64,000 nt of DNA, from NCBI GenBank assembly GCA_036703255.1, contig DATNPL010000092.1, positions 62,001-126,000 of the forward strand. The letters run 5' to 3'. Below, piece by piece: positions 62,114 to 64,000 of the stretch (within the stretch, counting starts at the first letter, position 1; every line of letters begins with the position of its first letter). A program made the position numbers and the translations under genes. The notes beneath the pieces were generated by a model that ran no database searches, was not told the DNA's origin, and saw only the letters and a program-made list of their open reading frames with translations. This stretch comes from Drouetiella sp036703255. GTDB taxonomy: Bacteria; Cyanobacteriota; Cyanobacteriia; Elainellales; Elainellaceae.

Positions 62114-62458
62114 TTAGCCGATCGCCACTCGTAGCCCAAAATAAGTTAGCACCAAGTCTTCTGTACCCGGATTGCTGACCTCATGCACCTCACCGGGTTC
62201 TACAGACACACAAACTCCCGGCTCTAGCCGATAAGGCTGACCGTCAATCTGAATCATCCCAACTCCCGATTCCACAAAAAAGACTTCGCACATATCTTGA
62301 TGGGCATGGGCTGCTGCCACCTGCCCTGGTGCAAACCGCGCCTGAGAAAAGTTGGTCAGGTGGGGCAGATCGCCCGATCGCAACATCACTTTTTTTTGAA
62401 TGGCTGGATTGTGCGAGACTTGCTCATTAGGCAAATGGCTCAGGGCAGTGAGTTTCAT
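62114..62458 (-). CDS. Cupin-domain protein
   Basis: 114 residues from the ATG at 62458 (MKLTALSHLP); an earlier in-frame ATG at 62467 adds three. Single cupin barrel with FAPGQVAAAHAHQDMCEVFFVESG (motif 1, two His and Glu) and VEPGEVHEVSNPG (motif 2, His), so it likely binds a metal. Reaction unknown; small cupins act as dioxygenases, isomerases or sensors. It ends one base before the glycosyltransferase gene begins, suggesting a shared transcript and perhaps a sugar-related role. Confidence 0.88.
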   Translation of the reverse strand: MKLTALSHLPNEQVSHNPAIQKKVMLRSGDLPHLTNFSQARFAPGQVAAAHAHQDMCEVFFVESGVGMIQIDGQPYRLEPGVCVSVEPGEVHEVSNPGTEDLVLTYFGLRVAIG

Positions 62459-62770
62459 GGGTCGCAACGGCTAATGTGCAAGGTTATTTCAAGGCCATGA
62501 CTATGAATTTTACTGGAGCGTGAAGTACCCCTCCCCGAACTCCTAGCCAGCAGCGCCTTAAGGCTTGAGGCATGATTTTTAGACCCCCTTTAACCTGCAA
62601 AATATTCCTAGGGCTTGCCTAACGGGGGTCGATGCGATCGCCGGACTTAAGGCATACTGGCTAAGAATAACCCACTTTGGCGATCGCTTTTTTCTATACC
62701 ATCCGCCCTGCCTCCATCGCGCTCTACAGCAAATCTGTCTTTACATAAAACGACTTTAAAATTGGTTCCC
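62459..62770. other. Divergent promoter region
   Basis: 312 bp between the cupin and MTHFR-type genes. No operator, riboswitch or frame recognised. Contains HIP1-like sites near 62634 and 62681. Confidence 0.4.
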
Positions 62771-63724
62771 ATGAGTTTATCCCAATCCTCCCCTGCTCTG
62801 TCTTCCAACTCCAGCGATCGGTTTCGTCAAGCTGTCCAAGCCGGAGATTTTTTGGTCACGGCTGAAGTCATGCCGCCCAAAGGCAGCAGCCCAGCCCACA
62901 TGATCGAAATGGGGAACTTGCTGAAGGGGAGGGTTCACGCCGTTAACATTACTGACGGTAGCCGTGCCGTCATGCGTATGTCTTCTCTGGCGGCTTCGGT
63001 GATCTTGATACAGCAGGGTATTGAGCCAATCTGCCAGATGGCCTGCCGCGATCGCAACCGCATTGCGCTGCAAGCCGATTTGCTGGGGGCGCAGGCTCTA
63101 GGGATTCGCAACATCTTGGCGCTGACGGGCGACCCCATTAAGGCAGGCGACCACGCAGACGCCAGAGCCGTCTTTGAACTAGAGTCTGTGCGGCTGCTGC
63201 GGCTGATTGACAAACTCAATCAGGGCAGCGACTCTAACGATAAGCCGCTGACGGATGGCGCAACCCATCTGTTTGCAGGTGCGGCGATCGATCCGCAATG
63301 TCAAAGTTGGTCAGGGCTACAGCGGCGCTTCGATCGCAAGCTGGCCTCTGGCGCACAGTTTTTTCAAAGTCAGCTGATCTCAGATTTCGATCGCCTGGAA
63401 AAGTTTATGGCTCACATTGCAATCGGCTGCAATAGACCGATTCTGGCCGGAATCTTTTTGCTGAAGTCTGCCAAAAACGCACAGTTTATTAACCGCAACG
63501 TGCCGGGAGTGCAAATTCCGCAGCATATTATCGATCGGCTAGAGGGCGCATCTGACCCCCTGCAAGAAGGAGTGGCGATCGCCGCTGAGCAGGTGCGCTT
63601 GGCGCGAGAGCTGTGTCAGGGCGTGCATATCATGGCGATTCGGCGAGAAGACTTGATTCCTCAGATTCTCGATCAGGCCGGAATTGCTTCTCTCACTCCC
63701 TCAGCTTATGAATCAACGAATTAG
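62771..63724 (+). CDS. Methylenetetrahydrofolate reductase family protein
   Basis: About 317 residues from ATG 62771; an in-frame TTG 9 bp upstream is less likely. FAD-dependent TIM-barrel family that reduces 5,10-methylene-THF to 5-methyl-THF for methionine synthesis. Signatures: FLVTAEVMPPKGSSP (the EVxPP start), AVNITDGS, LLGAQALGIRNILALTGDP, and the C-terminal PGVQIPQHIIDRL. It belongs to the shorter group lacking the eukaryotic regulatory domain. It is more divergent than enteric MetF, so the physiological reductant is not assigned. Confidence 0.92.
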   Translation: MSLSQSSPALSSNSSDRFRQAVQAGDFLVTAEVMPPKGSSPAHMIEMGNLLKGRVHAVNITDGSRAVMRMSSLAASVILIQQGIEPICQMACRDRNRIALQADLLGAQALGIRNILALTGDPIKAGDHADARAVFELESVRLLRLIDKLNQGSDSNDKPLTDGATHLFAGAAIDPQCQSWSGLQRRFDRKLASGAQFFQSQLISDFDRLEKFMAHIAIGCNRPILAGIFLLKSAKNAQFINRNVPGVQIPQHIIDRLEGASDPLQEGVAIAAEQVRLARELCQGVHIMAIRREDLIPQILDQAGIASLTPSAYESTN

Positions 63725-63805
63725 TCACCTGATGGGTCACGCCCCCCTTGTGATTACGGGAGGAGGTTGTCATTATCTAACTCAGTGACGATTTTCAGGA
63801 ACTCC

Positions 63806-63836
63806 AACCCTCAAGCTTTGCGTTTGGGGGTTTTAT
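63806..63836 (+). terminator. Probable terminator of the MTHFR-type gene
   Basis: 11-bp stem with two G-U pairs (63806-63816 with 63822-63832), 5-nt loop, followed by TTAT. 81 bp after the stop. Confidence 0.7.
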
Positions 63837-63863
63837 TTATGGGCTGGCGCGATCGCTCGAAGC

Positions 63864-64000
63864 TTAGGCAGCTTGCACCTCTAGCGTCATGGCTACGACT
63901 TCTTTATTGAAGAAGGATTGCTTTTCTTCCTCTGAGAGCGTTTCCAGGTAAAGTTCAACTGCCTCCTTCATGTTCTCTGTTGCTTCTGCTAACGTGTCTC
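63864..64000 (-). CDS. HicB-family antitoxin-like protein, partial
   Basis: The 3' end of a minus-strand gene; the start lies beyond base 64000. The 45 visible residues read DTLAEATENMKEAVELYLETL and then a Lys/Glu/Phe-rich tail ending VAMTLEVQAA. The block DTLxEAxxNxKEAxELYLE is the hallmark of HicB antitoxins and related HicB-like proteins, which neutralise a HicA mRNA interferase. Its toxin, if any, must lie outside the window. A solitary HicB-like protein is equally possible. Confidence 0.75.
   Translation of the reverse strand, partial: DTLAEATENMKEAVELYLETLSEEEKQSFFNKEVVAMTLEVQAA

Overview
The window is chromosomal DNA of a cyanobacterium. The octamer GCGATCGC (HIP1) recurs throughout, in genes and in gaps. 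There are also photosystem II genes (psbO, psbX), ycf66, a carboxysome-type shell gene, an acyl-lipid desaturase and a SigF-like group 3 sigma factor. The low density of operons and several protein families of filamentous non-heterocystous lineages suggest a Leptolyngbya-like organism, but that placement is inference. No rRNA, CRISPR array, prophage or insertion sequence was found. There is one tRNA gene, tRNA-Pro(UGG) at 26554-26627.

Layout. 1-9.1 kb: omega-3 desaturase (cut by the window start), rpiA, a DUF2325 protein, an aldo/keto reductase, a HIT protein overlapping a His-rich CobW/COG0523 metal GTPase, cysS and a GT4 glycosyltransferase. 9.2-16 kb: small cyanobacterial hypotheticals, ndk, terC, a possible nucleic-acid-binding protein, clpP and psbO. 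16.7-29.4 kb: sigF with a TPR protein, glyS, a DegT/StrS aminotransferase, an M20 amidohydrolase, bioD, tRNA-Pro and PBP2. 29.9-34.2 kb: the polyamine transporter operon potA-potD-potB-potC. 34.2-38.8 kb: a membrane-anchored coiled-coil protein ending in a RelE/ParE-like domain, then three glycosyltransferase genes (one GT10 and two related paralogues). 38.8-44.8 kb: YggT, psbX, ycf66, a trypsin-PPC-PPC protease, a branched-chain-type binding lipoprotein and a solitary BMC shell protein. 45.0-49.7 kb: an NAD cluster on the minus strand, pncB-nadD-nrtR-nadE, in which three enzymes sit with their own likely regulator. 50.1-57.6 kb: a probable envelope or polysaccharide region with a giant SGNH/DUF1574 protein, an unknown membrane protein and a GT4 enzyme. 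58-64 kb: an HDAC-family deacetylase, a cyanobacterial hypothetical, a GT4 enzyme with a cupin, an MTHFR-family reductase, and the 3' end of a HicB-type antitoxin at the edge.

The most unusual signal is not a gene. At least seven long, nearly perfect palindromes lie between genes. Their stems have unrelated sequences, but all close on the same pentaloop, CG-CTCC(G/A)-CG, and all seven read CTCC on the same strand. Most lie just 3' of a plus-strand gene. Their arms run T-rich on the left and A-rich on the right, the opposite polarity to the ordinary terminators also present here. Two copies 14 kb apart are 86/89 identical, and two of the three differences are a compensatory base-pair swap in the stem. 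The second signal is the coiled-coil/RelE fusion with no visible antitoxin. The third is an unusual number of 14-21 bp tandem duplications, three of which fall exactly on stop codons.
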